Position numbers and translations under genes: made by a program. Shown here one piece after another: positions 26,193 to 35,175 of a stretch of 64,000 nt of DNA. Position 1 is the first letter of the stretch. Every line of letters starts with the position of its first letter. The notes beneath the pieces were generated by a model, which saw only the letters and a program-made list of their open reading frames with translations, ran no database searches and had not been told where the DNA came from. The stretch is from Leptospira brenneri. Its GTDB lineage: Bacteria; Spirochaetota; Leptospiria; Leptospirales; Leptospiraceae. Location of the stretch: the NCBI RefSeq assembly GCF_002812125.1, contig NZ_NPDQ01000005.1:186001-250000 (forward strand), written 5' to 3'.

Positions 26193-26828
26193 TTGGAAGA
26201 AAGAACTTATACCAAGGGCCTTCTTGAGGCACTTCTTTTTTTATCTTCAGATCCAATCAAATTGTCTGCACTTGCCAAGTCAGCTGGGATCGAAAAAACA
26301 GAAGCTCGGGAACTCCTAGATGAACTCATTTTAGATTACGAAGAAAAGGAAGGTGGTTTTTTACTTAGAGAAATCGCCGGTGGTTACCAGTTCATCACCA
26401 ACCAAAAATATAGCGAAATACTCGCCCATATCTTTAAAGATAAAAAAAGAGAAACTCTTTCTCGCGGAACATTGGACACTTTGGCCATCATTGCTTACAA
26501 ACAACCGATCACATTAACAGAGTTAGACGAAATTCGTGGAGTTTCTTCTCGTGCTATGGTGGCAAGCCTTATGTCTAAAAAATTGGTAAAAGCCGTGGGC
26601 CAAAAGGAAGTTCCTGGAAGACCTACACTATACGGAACAACCAATGAATTCTTGTTACATTTTGGACTGAGTAAACTAACTGACCTTCCGACTCCTGTCG
26701 AAGTCAAAGAACTTAAATTCGAAGAGTTTACACCAGAATCTATCATTGTTACTGATGAAACAGAGATGAATCCTGATTTTGATAAAAGCACACTGCCGGC
26801 AGAATTACAAGAAGGGTCTTATGAGTAG
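26193..26828 (+). CDS. scpB: Segregation and condensation protein B
   Basis: Partner of ScpA. 211 aa, TTG start. Two winged-helix domains: LLEALLFLSSDPIKLSALAK, GGYQFITNQKYSEILAHIF, and LSRGTLDTLAIIAYKQPITL, RGVSSRAMVASLMSKKLVKA, VPGRPTLYGTTNEFLLHFGL. The last is the most diagnostic. The C-terminal tail overlaps the pheA start by eight bases. Confidence 0.95.
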   Translation: MEERTYTKGLLEALLFLSSDPIKLSALAKSAGIEKTEARELLDELILDYEEKEGGFLLREIAGGYQFITNQKYSEILAHIFKDKKRETLSRGTLDTLAIIAYKQPITLTELDEIRGVSSRAMVASLMSKKLVKAVGQKEVPGRPTLYGTTNEFLLHFGLSKLTDLPTPVEVKELKFEEFTPESIIVTDETEMNPDFDKSTLPAELQEGSYE

Positions 26829-27912
26829 TGCAGAAGAAGAACTAAAAAAACTCCGTGCCGATATCGATTCACTTGATCATGAAATCATTGCACTCATTCA
26901 AAAACGGGCTGGTTTTGCACAAGAAATTGGTCGTGTGAAAAAAGAATCTGGTGGTCCCATTTACCGTCCTGATCGCGAAAAAGACGTATATGAAAAAGTA
27001 ACCAAAATCTCTGGTGGACCACTTCCATCTTCGGTGATTCGAGCCATCTATAGAGAGATGATGTCGGGAACAATTGCCTTAGAACATCCGTTAAAGATTG
27101 GATTTTTAGGACCAGAGGGAAGTTTTTCTCATTCAGCCCTTCGTTCCAAATTTGGAATTTCCATTGAAGCAGTTCCACAGACTTCTATCCCCGATGTATT
27201 TCGTATGGTAGAGGAAGGGAAGTTGGATTATGGTGTTGTTCCTGTTGAAAATTCCACAGAAGGGCAAGTCAGTTCCACTTTGGATATGTTTTTGGAAACA
27301 GACCTTGTCGTATATTCAGAGTTATACCAAAGGATATCTTTTTCTTTACTTGGATTTGAAACTGATCTTTCTGCAGTCAAAAAAATTTATGGAATCCGGA
27401 TTGGAAATGAACAGTGTCGCAATTGGATTTCTGCGAACCTTCCAAATGCAGAAGTTGTTGATACTTCTTCAACGGCAATGGCAGCCAAGTTAGTTTCGGA
27501 AAGGAAAGACGGGTTGGCTATCGCTTCCAAAATTGCTGGTGAAATTTATAATTTAAATGTGATTGCGGAAGGGATTGAGGATTACTCAGGAAACACAACT
27601 CGGTTTCTAGTAATTGGAAAAACACTATCACCACAAACAAAAGAAGATAAAACATCCGTTGTATTTTCCATTCCCAACCAAACGGGATCTTTGTTTGCTA
27701 TTTTAAAAACCTTTAACGATGTGCCGGTAAATCTCACAAAGATTGAATCAAGACCACTCAAACGAAATCTATGGGAATATCATTTTTTTATAGATTTCAT
27801 TGGCCATAAAGATGATCCAAAAATTGCAGAACTATTAGAAAAAGTTAAATCGCAGTGTACTTTGTTTAAACTTTTAGGCTCGTATCCAACTGCTGGATCT
27901 TTTCCTACATGA
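26821..27912 (+). CDS. pheA: Chorismate mutase / prephenate dehydratase (P-protein)
   Basis: Makes phenylpyruvate from chorismate. Start at ATG 26821 (MSSAEEELKKLRADIDSLD), with AAGAAGGG upstream; the frame extends further up but only over scpB. Chorismate mutase domain 1-90 (IDSLDHEIIALIQKRAGFAQ and REMMSGTIALEHP); dehydratase 95-275 (IGFLGPEGSFSHSAL, YGVVPVENSTEGQVSSTLD, EDYSGNTTRFLVIGK with the catalytic Thr of TRF); ACT domain 280-360 with ESRPLKRNLWEYHFFID for phenylalanine feedback. It overlaps scpB and tyrA at its ends. Confidence 0.96.
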   Translation: MSSAEEELKKLRADIDSLDHEIIALIQKRAGFAQEIGRVKKESGGPIYRPDREKDVYEKVTKISGGPLPSSVIRAIYREMMSGTIALEHPLKIGFLGPEGSFSHSALRSKFGISIEAVPQTSIPDVFRMVEEGKLDYGVVPVENSTEGQVSSTLDMFLETDLVVYSELYQRISFSLLGFETDLSAVKKIYGIRIGNEQCRNWISANLPNAEVVDTSSTAMAAKLVSERKDGLAIASKIAGEIYNLNVIAEGIEDYSGNTTRFLVIGKTLSPQTKEDKTSVVFSIPNQTGSLFAILKTFNDVPVNLTKIESRPLKRNLWEYHFFIDFIGHKDDPKIAELLEKVKSQCTLFKLLGSYPTAGSFPT

Positions 27913-28802
27913 ATCTAACCAGAGTTTTGATTTATGGGATGGGACTTATGGGTGGTTCCCTTGCCCTTTCCATCCGTGGAAAATTTTCGGATGCGGAAAT
28001 CACAGCGGTAGTTCGTTCTGAAAAAAGTAAAAAGACAATTCTAACTAAAAATCTGGCTCACAAAGTTTTTTTACAAAATGAAATGGGTTCACCTGAGTGG
28101 TCTAACTATGATTTGGTTGTATTTAGCACTCCTGTAGAATCTATCCTAAAAATCATTCCTACACTTCCTAAATCTGGAAACACAATCTTTATCGATTTAG
28201 GATCCACAAAAGAAACAATTGTTTCTGCAGTGGAATCTCATTATACAAATGTCACTCATCATTATATTTCTACACATCCGATGTGTGGTTCCGAGCAAGT
28301 AGGGCCGGAAGCTGCCGTTCCAGATCTTTATGTGGATAAACTCTGTATTCTAACTCCTCCTAAGTTTTCATCTAACTTGAGTTTGGATTGGGTTCGTGAG
28401 TTTTGGGAAAAAATTGGTTCTTGGACTATGGAAATGGATTCCAAATCACATGATGAAACTTTGGCTTATCTTTCCCATTTGCCACATGTGGTTTCGACTC
28501 TACTGGTTAATGTTGCTGGAGAAAATCCTGTTACAAAAAAAGAAGTGATGGGAATCTCTAAACCAATTACTGGTGGTGGATTTCGGGATATGTCTAGGAT
28601 TGCTGGTTCTAATCCCGATATGTGGATTTCTATCTTTAAAGAAAACAAAAGTTTCTTACGTAACTCAATTGATGATTTTATCAAAGAGTTATCGGAGTTT
28701 CGCGAATTGTTGGCTTCGGACGATTCTTTTGATGAGGACAAAATCCGTAAAGTTTGGGAACTCGCTCTGGCAAACAAAGAAGATATCCGAAAAACAAAAT
28801 GA
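27909..28802 (+). CDS. tyrA: Prephenate dehydrogenase
   Basis: Converts prephenate to 4-hydroxyphenylpyruvate with NAD(P) for tyrosine. 297 aa: Rossmann motif [16 protein letters not shown] at the N-terminus, [30 protein letters not shown] with the substrate-binding His, and the helical C-terminal half ([33 protein letters not shown]). Stop/start overlap of four bases with pheA, and ATGA overlap with the next gene. Confidence 0.95.
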   Translation: MNLTRVLIYGMGLMGGSLALSIRGKFSDAEITAVVRSEKSKKTILTKNLAHKVFLQNEMGSPEWSNYDLVVFSTPVESILKIIPTLPKSGNTIFIDLGSTKETIVSAVESHYTNVTHHYISTHPMCGSEQVGPEAAVPDLYVDKLCILTPPKFSSNLSLDWVREFWEKIGSWTMEMDSKSHDETLAYLSHLPHVVSTLLVNVAGENPVTKKEVMGISKPITGGGFRDMSRIAGSNPDMWISIFKENKSFLRNSIDDFIKELSEFRELLASDDSFDEDKIRKVWELALANKEDIRKTK

Positions 28803-29956
28803 AATTTTTTAAAAATATAAATAAGTTAAGTGGACTTAAGGCAACCATTCTTACAAACCAAAGTGCCTTTGGTTTTGCTAGAAAATATCATTTCCAAACT
28901 TATGCTGAAATTTTTGATTTAAAAACGATTTTTTTACCCGAACACGGACTCTTTGCTGAACTACAAGATCAAGTTAGTGGTGATGAACTAAAATATCTTT
29001 TTGGCAATATGCAAATTATAAATCTCTATGGAAAAGAAGAATCAAGTCTTGTTCCACCGAGAGAAAATTTGACGAATGTAGATGTGGTGATCATTGATAT
29101 TAAGGATGTTGGTTCTCGTTATTATACTTTTTTAACAACTGCATATTATATCCTTTCTGAGATTTCTCGTTTAAAAAAAGAAACAGGGAAAGCTCCTATT
29201 TTTTTGGTCATAGATTCGCCTAATCCGATTGGGAGAAAAGTAGAAGGTTCTCCTCTCCAAAAAGAATTTGAATCCTTTGTTGGGGTTCCTTCTGTTTTAC
29301 ACCGGCATGGACTCACACCAGGAGAATTATTATCGTATTATAATGAAACGTTCCATTTGAAAGTTGATGTTGTCGTTGTACCGGTGGGTGTATTTCATCC
29401 TAAGTCAGTTTCTTCCTTTGAATGGATACCTCCTTCTCCCAATATCCCAACACAAAATACTTGTTTGGTGTATCCAGGGATGTGTCTCTTGGAAGGAACT
29501 AATTTATCGGAAGGAAGAGGGACAACTAAACCTTTTGAAACTTTTGGGGCTCCTTATTTATTAGGAGATGCTAAAGAGGAATTAGATAAAAGGATGGCTT
29601 CTCACCAACCAGGGCTTTTTTATTTACGAAATTTGCGATTTTTGCCTACCTTTCATAAATACGCTGGTACCATTTGTGAAGGATACCAGCTTATGGTTGT
29701 AAAACCCAAACAGTTTCACTCTTTGTATTTTACATTGTTCTTCTTAAAACAACTAAAAGAATTATTTCCTAACGAATTTGAATACTTAAAAGGAGTGTAT
29801 GAGTTTCGTTCAGATCGACCAGCAATTGAGCTTCTCGCTGGTGACACTGTGCTTCTTGACTATTTAAACAGCAATGTTTCCGATTCTGACCTAAAGGAAT
29901 ACTTGAACCAATCGGAGAGCCGATGGATTAAGGCCATAAAACCGTTTCGATATTAA
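28799..29956 (+). CDS. DUF1343 protein, GH171/NamZ-like exo-N-acetylmuramidase
   Basis: 385 aa from ATG 28799, which overlaps the tyrA stop (ATGA); the longer frame is only tyrA overlap. DUF1343 is recognised from [72 protein letters not shown] and [13 protein letters not shown]. The described family member NamZ removes terminal N-acetylmuramic acid from peptidoglycan fragments. No signal peptide, so recycling inside the cell is more likely than secretion. Its position at the end of an aromatic-acid operon has no clear logic. Confidence 0.85.
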   Translation: MKFFKNINKLSGLKATILTNQSAFGFARKYHFQTYAEIFDLKTIFLPEHGLFAELQDQVSGDELKYLFGNMQIINLYGKEESSLVPPRENLTNVDVVIIDIKDVGSRYYTFLTTAYYILSEISRLKKETGKAPIFLVIDSPNPIGRKVEGSPLQKEFESFVGVPSVLHRHGLTPGELLSYYNETFHLKVDVVVVPVGVFHPKSVSSFEWIPPSPNIPTQNTCLVYPGMCLLEGTNLSEGRGTTKPFETFGAPYLLGDAKEELDKRMASHQPGLFYLRNLRFLPTFHKYAGTICEGYQLMVVKPKQFHSLYFTLFFLKQLKELFPNEFEYLKGVYEFRSDRPAIELLAGDTVLLDYLNSNVSDSDLKEYLNQSESRWIKAIKPFRY

Positions 29957-30010
29957 TTTTTTTAACAAATTGGTGTTGCAGACCGACTAATGGTTGGGTA
30001 TACAATCACC

Positions 30011-30601
30011 ATGACAAGAATGTTTCGAATCGTTTTTTTGGTTTCCTTAATGGCAACCGTTTTAACCAACTGCGGTTATAACCGCATCCAAGAGTTGGAT
30101 GAAGAAGTGACTGCTTCTTGGGCAGAAGTTCTCAACCAATACAAAAGAAGATCTGATCTAGTTCCCAATTTGGTTTCAGCCGTAAAAGGATTTGCCAACC
30201 AAGAAAAAGAGATTATGACAAACATTGCAGAAGCAAGGGCAAAAATTGGTTCCATCCAAGCAACTCCTGAACTTGTAAACAATCCCGAAAGTTTGAAGAA
30301 GTTTGACCAAGCGCAAGGACAATTGGGTTCTGCTTTATCAAGACTTCTTATGATCCAAGAAAACTATCCACAATTAAAATCAGACCAACATTTCTCTGAT
30401 TTAATGGCACAATTGGAAGGAACAGAAAATAGAATCACTGTAGCAAGAAACAGATTTATCAAAGCTACTAAAGAATTCAATGTTTACATTCGTCAGTTCC
30501 CTGCAGTTCTTACTGCAAAAGCTTTTGGTTATGATGCTAAAGCAACATTTACAGTAGAAGATGAAAAAGCGATTGAGAATGCTCCGAAAGTAGAATTCTA
30601 A
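30011..30601 (+). CDS. LemA-family lipoprotein
   Basis: About 196 aa. Start taken at ATG 30011 (MTRMFRIVFLVSLMATVLTNC), giving a lipoprotein signal with lipobox LTN-C. The LemA domain is typical: ELDEEVTASWAEVLNQYKRR, RSDLVPNLVSAVKGFANQEK, QFSDLMAQLEGTENRI-type (here HFSDLMAQLEGTENRITVAR) and NVYIRQFPAVLTAKAFGY. Helical, membrane-anchored, role unknown in most bacteria. A perfect terminator follows. Confidence 0.9.
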   Translation: MTRMFRIVFLVSLMATVLTNCGYNRIQELDEEVTASWAEVLNQYKRRSDLVPNLVSAVKGFANQEKEIMTNIAEARAKIGSIQATPELVNNPESLKKFDQAQGQLGSALSRLLMIQENYPQLKSDQHFSDLMAQLEGTENRITVARNRFIKATKEFNVYIRQFPAVLTAKAFGYDAKATFTVEDEKAIENAPKVEF

Positions 30602-30626
30602 TCATATTTTTTGGATTCATTCAATT

Positions 30627-30656
30627 AAGCCAGTAAGTGATTACTGGCTTTTTTAT
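30627..30656. terminator. Bidirectional terminator
   Basis: AAGCCAGTAA-GTGA-TTACTGGCTT, a perfect 10-bp stem with a 4-base loop, followed by TTTTAT. It lies between the LemA gene and the end of the convergent MBOAT gene (30657). Confidence 0.9.
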
Positions 30657-32087
30657 TTAAAATTGAAAGTAGAGGAAGGGACTCGAAACCGTTACACTAT
30701 AAATAATAAAGGAAGTGATATAGAGTAGGATACAAGTCGGAATTAAAAAGTAAAGATTGTCCGTGATAAATGCAAATCTGTCTTCCTTTCTATCTTGGAG
30801 AATATCAACCAAAAACAAAAATCCAACTAAGATCACTAGGCTCACACTCATTTGAGGAAAAATTCCACCAGCTCCCGTAAAAGCACGTTCTAACATGATT
30901 TTGACGATGCCCATACCTGTTGGGACTTCTGGAGTCGCTTTTGCTCGAAAGAAAAAACAAGACAAAACAAAAACGCCAACAGGGTAGATGGGTTGGATGG
31001 CACGTGGCACTCGGTTCCAAGCATTACGCATTGTTTCAAATTGAAATACAAACTTTTCAATGACCATCATTGATGAGTGTAAGGTTCCCCAGAAAACAAA
31101 AGTCCAATCGGCACCATGCCAGATTCCTGATACAAATGTTGTAATGAAGAGATTGACGTAGGCCATAATTTGACCTCTTCTGTTTCCGCCAAGAGTGATA
31201 TATATATAATCTCTTAACCAAGAACTAAAGGAAATATGCCAACGCCTCCAGAGTTCGGTGAGTGTACCTGACAAAAAAGGACGATCAAAGTTTTTTGGAA
31301 TATGAAAACCAAGTATTCTTGCCGTTCCAATGGCTATATCAGAGTAACCAGAAAAATCACAATAGATTTGAACTGCAAAAAGAAAAGCTGCCATCCACAT
31401 AGCAATCCAATTGTATTCTGTTGGATTGGCATACATGGGATCGATCACATAGGAAACAGGATCGGCTATAAAAGTTTTTTTGAAGATTCCCCAGAAGAGT
31501 TGTTTTAGTCCCTGCTTTAGATTTTCTTTTGTGAAATCTTTGGAATCTAAAAATTGGTGGAGGACATCACTGGCACGTAAGATAGGACCCGCTACGAGTT
31601 GGGGAAAAAATGCGAGAAAAAGTCCGAAATGGAAAATGGACTTTGCTCTTTCGACGACACCTCTATAAACATCGACTGCATAGGATACTGCTTGTAAGGT
31701 GAAAAAACTAATCCCCATCGGAAGTAGAATCCCAGACTTTTGGACAAACTCAGGATCACAAGGTGTCAAAGAAAAGGTTTGGTTCCATACCGTGATGGAA
31801 AAATCCAAATACTTAAATACAAAAAGTAAACTTAGGTTACTCCAAACGGCAACGTTTAACCAAAAGATTTTTTTTGGTTTGGAAGAGGTTTGGTCCATGT
31901 AATCGACTGCAAGTTTTGTCACTACAAAAGAAAATACGAGCAAAATGAGAAATGGAATTCTGAAAATTGCATAAAAGTATAAACTAACAATGAATAACCA
32001 AAGACCTTGAAATCTTTTAGGGATCAAAAAATAAACTAAGATAACAACGGGAGCAAAGATCAAATAGTGAACAGAATTAAAAAGCAT
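30657..32087 (-). CDS. MBOAT-family membrane O-acyltransferase (AlgI type)
   Basis: 476 aa, polytopic. Moves acyl groups, usually acetyl, across the membrane onto polymers. AlgI-type motifs: LFNSVHYLIFAPVVILVYFL at the start, GISFFTLQAVSYAVDVYRG, FFPQLVAGPILRASD, FCDFSGYSDIAIGTARILGF-like (here YCDFSGYSDIAIGTARILGF), LWRRWHISFSSWLRDYIYIT, and the catalytic His in FVSGIWHGADWTFVFWG. One base separates it from the upstream SGNH gene, so the cluster 34.9-30.6 kb is one transcript. Partner proteins of the AlgJ/AlgX or DltD type would receive the acyl group; the two SGNH genes fit. Confidence 0.94.
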   Translation of the reverse strand: MLFNSVHYLIFAPVVILVYFLIPKRFQGLWLFIVSLYFYAIFRIPFLILLVFSFVVTKLAVDYMDQTSSKPKKIFWLNVAVWSNLSLLFVFKYLDFSITVWNQTFSLTPCDPEFVQKSGILLPMGISFFTLQAVSYAVDVYRGVVERAKSIFHFGLFLAFFPQLVAGPILRASDVLHQFLDSKDFTKENLKQGLKQLFWGIFKKTFIADPVSYVIDPMYANPTEYNWIAMWMAAFLFAVQIYCDFSGYSDIAIGTARILGFHIPKNFDRPFLSGTLTELWRRWHISFSSWLRDYIYITLGGNRRGQIMAYVNLFITTFVSGIWHGADWTFVFWGTLHSSMMVIEKFVFQFETMRNAWNRVPRAIQPIYPVGVFVLSCFFFRAKATPEVPTGMGIVKIMLERAFTGAGGIFPQMSVSLVILVGFLFLVDILQDRKEDRFAFITDNLYFLIPTCILLYITSFIIYSVTVSSPFLYFQF

Positions 32088-32088
32088 A

Positions 32089-33327
32089 TTATTTGATTTC
32101 CTTTAAAGCTTCTGTTATGGACTCGGCTGCCCATAAATTACCTAATTTTGTTAGGTGGCCATCACCAGGAATGTAATAGTCTTGGATTCCTGCTTTTTTT
32201 GTTTTTCCATTTAGGGTAAATTCACGGCCACACATTTTGTCTGTAAAGGGGAGGATGTCTAAAGTTTTGATTCCTTTTGAATCTAGATACCTTTTTGCAC
32301 GAATGGAATAACTTCCAAGTGCATTGAATTTTCCTATTTGTCTGCAATACACTTCTTCGATCTGCATAGGGAGGATCACAGGAACAAATTTGTATCCTTT
32401 TTCTTTGGATAGATTTATCATTAAATCATAAGCTCTCGTTGTAGTTTCGGGTAAGGGCTCAAGAGAATTTGGATCTACGGGAGAATCAGAACAGATCACA
32501 CTTAAATTCTGAAGAGGAGTGGGGCAGATGAATGTTTCTGTTTCCTCACATTTCTGTTGTTTGACGGGAAGGATGAATGTTTCTCGCAAATAAACAAGTG
32601 GAGACGATAAAAGAAGTTCTGAGTCTGTTGAAACTAAGTATTTTGTTTGAGCAAATTTGACTTTTGTTTGTTCGTAAGCAAGTTTTAGAGCCTGTAATAG
32701 ATAAGAAACTCTTGTGAGTTCAAATTGAATGCGAAAGTTTTTTTTCCAAACGGGGTCGTTTTCATGGAGTGCATCACTTTCATCATCTGGAAGGATTCCT
32801 TGTGCTCTTAGTTCATCAGGCATCGTGAAATCATTTGGTGAAATAAAGAACAATACTGTTTGAATGTTATCGATATGTGTAGACATATCTTCGAGTCGTT
32901 TGTAAGAACCAAGAGAACCATAGGCATCCACACCTAGATTGAGGCTTTGGAATTTGACTCCATTTTCTTCCAGACCGTTAAGCCTAGAACAAAAAGTATC
33001 TTCATCGGAGACTCCAAATCCCATCACCAAACTATCCCCTAGACATAAAAGTTTAGGTTTTCCCGGAACTGGTTCTTCTAGGCCTCGAAGGCCAAGGGAA
33101 TTGGTGGTGAACTGACCTTGCCATAAATCTGCATAGTGGCGTACAAAACGACTTTCGTTTGGTTCTAAAGCCACTCCATATTCAGGATGGTAGGCATGGA
33201 GGAGTTTGACATCACGGTAGTATCTTAAGGCAGGCGGATTGGAAGCGCGTAAAATCAATTCCAAAGAAAGTAACGCCAACGGGAAAAATAGGACAATGGC
33301 TCCCCATCGTTTCCAGTTTTGAATCAT
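32089..33327 (-). CDS. Membrane-anchored SGNH/GDSL-type protein, probable acyl-transfer partner of MBOAT (copy 1)
   Basis: 412 aa with one N-terminal membrane anchor (about 8-27) and a large outside domain. SGNH signs: block I in LLCLGDSLVMGFGVSDEDTF, block III-like FFISPNDFTMPDE, and block V with the Asp-x-x-His pair in YYIPGDGHLTKLGNLWAAE. Between blocks there is a long insert (about 210-310). Such proteins next to MBOAT genes usually accept and transfer the acetyl group to a glycan. Gene stops one base before the MBOAT start. Substrate unknown. Confidence 0.82.
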   Translation of the reverse strand: MIQNWKRWGAIVLFFPLALLSLELILRASNPPALRYYRDVKLLHAYHPEYGVALEPNESRFVRHYADLWQGQFTTNSLGLRGLEEPVPGKPKLLCLGDSLVMGFGVSDEDTFCSRLNGLEENGVKFQSLNLGVDAYGSLGSYKRLEDMSTHIDNIQTVLFFISPNDFTMPDELRAQGILPDDESDALHENDPVWKKNFRIQFELTRVSYLLQALKLAYEQTKVKFAQTKYLVSTDSELLLSSPLVYLRETFILPVKQQKCEETETFICPTPLQNLSVICSDSPVDPNSLEPLPETTTRAYDLMINLSKEKGYKFVPVILPMQIEEVYCRQIGKFNALGSYSIRAKRYLDSKGIKTLDILPFTDKMCGREFTLNGKTKKAGIQDYYIPGDGHLTKLGNLWAAESITEALKEIK

Positions 33328-33369
33328 ATCCCTCTAAACTTTAGAATTCGGGCTGGGAATCAAGCATTT

Positions 33370-34320
33370 CTATTGTAAATTTAAGAACTCACTCGCGATG
33401 GCATCGGCAAAAAGTTCTGCGAGTGCAGGGCCCGGATGGCCATCCCCTGGAATATAAATTTGTTTTTGTTCTTTAAACAGTTCTTCTGTTTTTTTTCTGA
33501 GGTCGATCGTGTTCATTCCTTCTTGGATGAAGAATTTTTTTGTCTCATCATAATTAGGATCACTGGTATCTGGTTTCCCTTCTCTAGACATCCCAAGGCT
33601 AAATAGGATGGAAAGTTTCTCTTTGGAAATGGACGGGTCATTTAAAAACTGAAATAAATTAGAATAAGTGATATGTTCTTTGGGATAAAGTATGGGAGTT
33701 CCGTACGAAGTGTACACATTGTTCGGTGGAGAGGGAAGAAAGTAACGGTAAGTATAAGAGTACCTGCTGAGTAGGTGGTGGATGGGATAAAGAAAACGTT
33801 TGAGACCGGTTTTTTCTCTTTCGTCATCAATAAAGTCAGAGGGATTCCAAATCCAAAAGATTTTTTTAGGATGGTTCTCTTCTTTCGTTCCAGTTAAAGT
33901 TTCTTTTAAAAGTCGAGAAATTCCATTGGTGCCGATGGCATCTACCGCAATCACCCGAGCATTTAAGTTATACTTTGTCTTTAGATAAAATGCTAAGGTT
34001 TCCTTGGTGGGTAAACCATAACCCATTGCCATTGAGTCACCGATGATCCATAAGTTTGTGTCCTCTTTTTCATCGGAAAGGATCCTTTCTCCCCTATGAT
34101 TTGTTTGTATGTCCCAAGTTTTTCCATCTTTTCTCGTGAAAGTTTCGTTTCTGTTGGGGCAAAGGCGAATCTCCGAGAATCCATACAAACAATGAAATTT
34201 TTTATACCGAATTTCTTCGGAATCACTCTGGTAAACAAAACGAAATTTCCCTTCTCCGAGTAACAAAACTAGGAGAAGGGAAATTCCGATTGATAAAATT
34301 AGTTTAGAATATTTTTTCAA
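33370..34320 (-). CDS. Membrane-anchored SGNH/GDSL-type protein (copy 2)
   Basis: 316 aa; N-terminal anchor MKKYSKLILSIGISLLLVLL, then an SGNH-like domain: LWIIGDSMAMGYGLPTKETL (Ser of GDS), IFWIWNPSDFIDDE and IYIPGDGHPGPALAELFADA (Asp-Gly-His). It is shorter than its neighbour but shares the same block order, so the two may have arisen by duplication and divergence. The start overlaps the end of the upstream membrane-protein gene by 17 bases. Probable partner in envelope acylation. Confidence 0.8.
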   Translation of the reverse strand: MKKYSKLILSIGISLLLVLLLGEGKFRFVYQSDSEEIRYKKFHCLYGFSEIRLCPNRNETFTRKDGKTWDIQTNHRGERILSDEKEDTNLWIIGDSMAMGYGLPTKETLAFYLKTKYNLNARVIAVDAIGTNGISRLLKETLTGTKEENHPKKIFWIWNPSDFIDDEREKTGLKRFLYPIHHLLSRYSYTYRYFLPSPPNNVYTSYGTPILYPKEHITYSNLFQFLNDPSISKEKLSILFSLGMSREGKPDTSDPNYDETKKFFIQEGMNTIDLRKKTEELFKEQKQIYIPGDGHPGPALAELFADAIASEFLNLQ

Positions 34321-34984
34321 TGAGAAGGTAAAAGAAAGATAAGTTACCTAAATAAAGTAACATCACTAAAAATCCAATTGCGATTTGTACAATATACGCA
34401 GAATAAGAAAAACCTTGGTAAGCAAGATAAGTTGTGATTCCTAAAATCATCTCAGGAACTAATACGTAATAAGCGACGTGTCCCCACATCCTTACGTTTT
34501 GTGGATACCAAGATCCTAAAATCCACATTGTAGCCTCTGAAGTTCCAAAAATCACTAGAGCGGTGATCCCAACCCAAAGGCCCGTTCCAATGATGGAAAC
34601 AGACATCTCTTCTAACTTGATTCCTGTATAAACACAGAGAAATAACGGAATGACCCAAAGGCCGGCCATATAACCGGAAACAGTTCCTATTTTAAATAAT
34701 CCATCTTCTGGGAATACTAATGATTGTAATACGCTAGATAGGAACCAATCGGGGATGACCATAAAAATAGATAAAGGAACGAGGAATTTCCAAATACGAA
34801 ACGGTGTATGCCACCGCAGACTTAAAGAGACCACAACAAAACTAATATGGAAAAGGAGGGTAAGTGTCGCAAGTTTGATCCCGGCAGAGTTTTCTCCCCA
34901 GTATAAAACGACTCCGGAAATAATACTAAAAACGAGAAAATACAATGCCAAAAGGAATTCTTCTGCAAGGAACTTAGGTTTCAT
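34304..34984 (-). CDS. Polytopic membrane protein of unknown function
   Basis: About 226 aa when started at MKPKFLAEEF (34984); an ATG at 35020 is possible. Six or seven helices fill the sequence (LALYFLVFSIISGVVLYW, LTLLFHISFVVVSLSL, YMAGLWVIPLFLCVYTGI, YAYYVLVPEMILGITTYLAY-like stretches). No family recognised. There are no clear catalytic motifs. It begins the acyltransferase cluster and overlaps the SGNH gene, so a link to the same pathway is likely but not shown. No strong ribosome site precedes either start. Confidence 0.72.
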   Translation of the reverse strand: MKPKFLAEEFLLALYFLVFSIISGVVLYWGENSAGIKLATLTLLFHISFVVVSLSLRWHTPFRIWKFLVPLSIFMVIPDWFLSSVLQSLVFPEDGLFKIGTVSGYMAGLWVIPLFLCVYTGIKLEEMSVSIIGTGLWVGITALVIFGTSEATMWILGSWYPQNVRMWGHVAYYVLVPEMILGITTYLAYQGFSYSAYIVQIAIGFLVMLLYLGNLSFFYLLIEKIF

Positions 34985-35084
34985 CGCTTTGCAATTTAGG
35001 GCAATGGGGAAGAGATGCAAGTCGAAACTTTATTTGTGATGGTTAAAAAATGAATTCAGTGAAGGAGATTTTTTTTTGCGTGCT

Positions 35085-35161
<77 letters not shown>

Positions 35162-35175
35162 AAGGTAAAACCACT

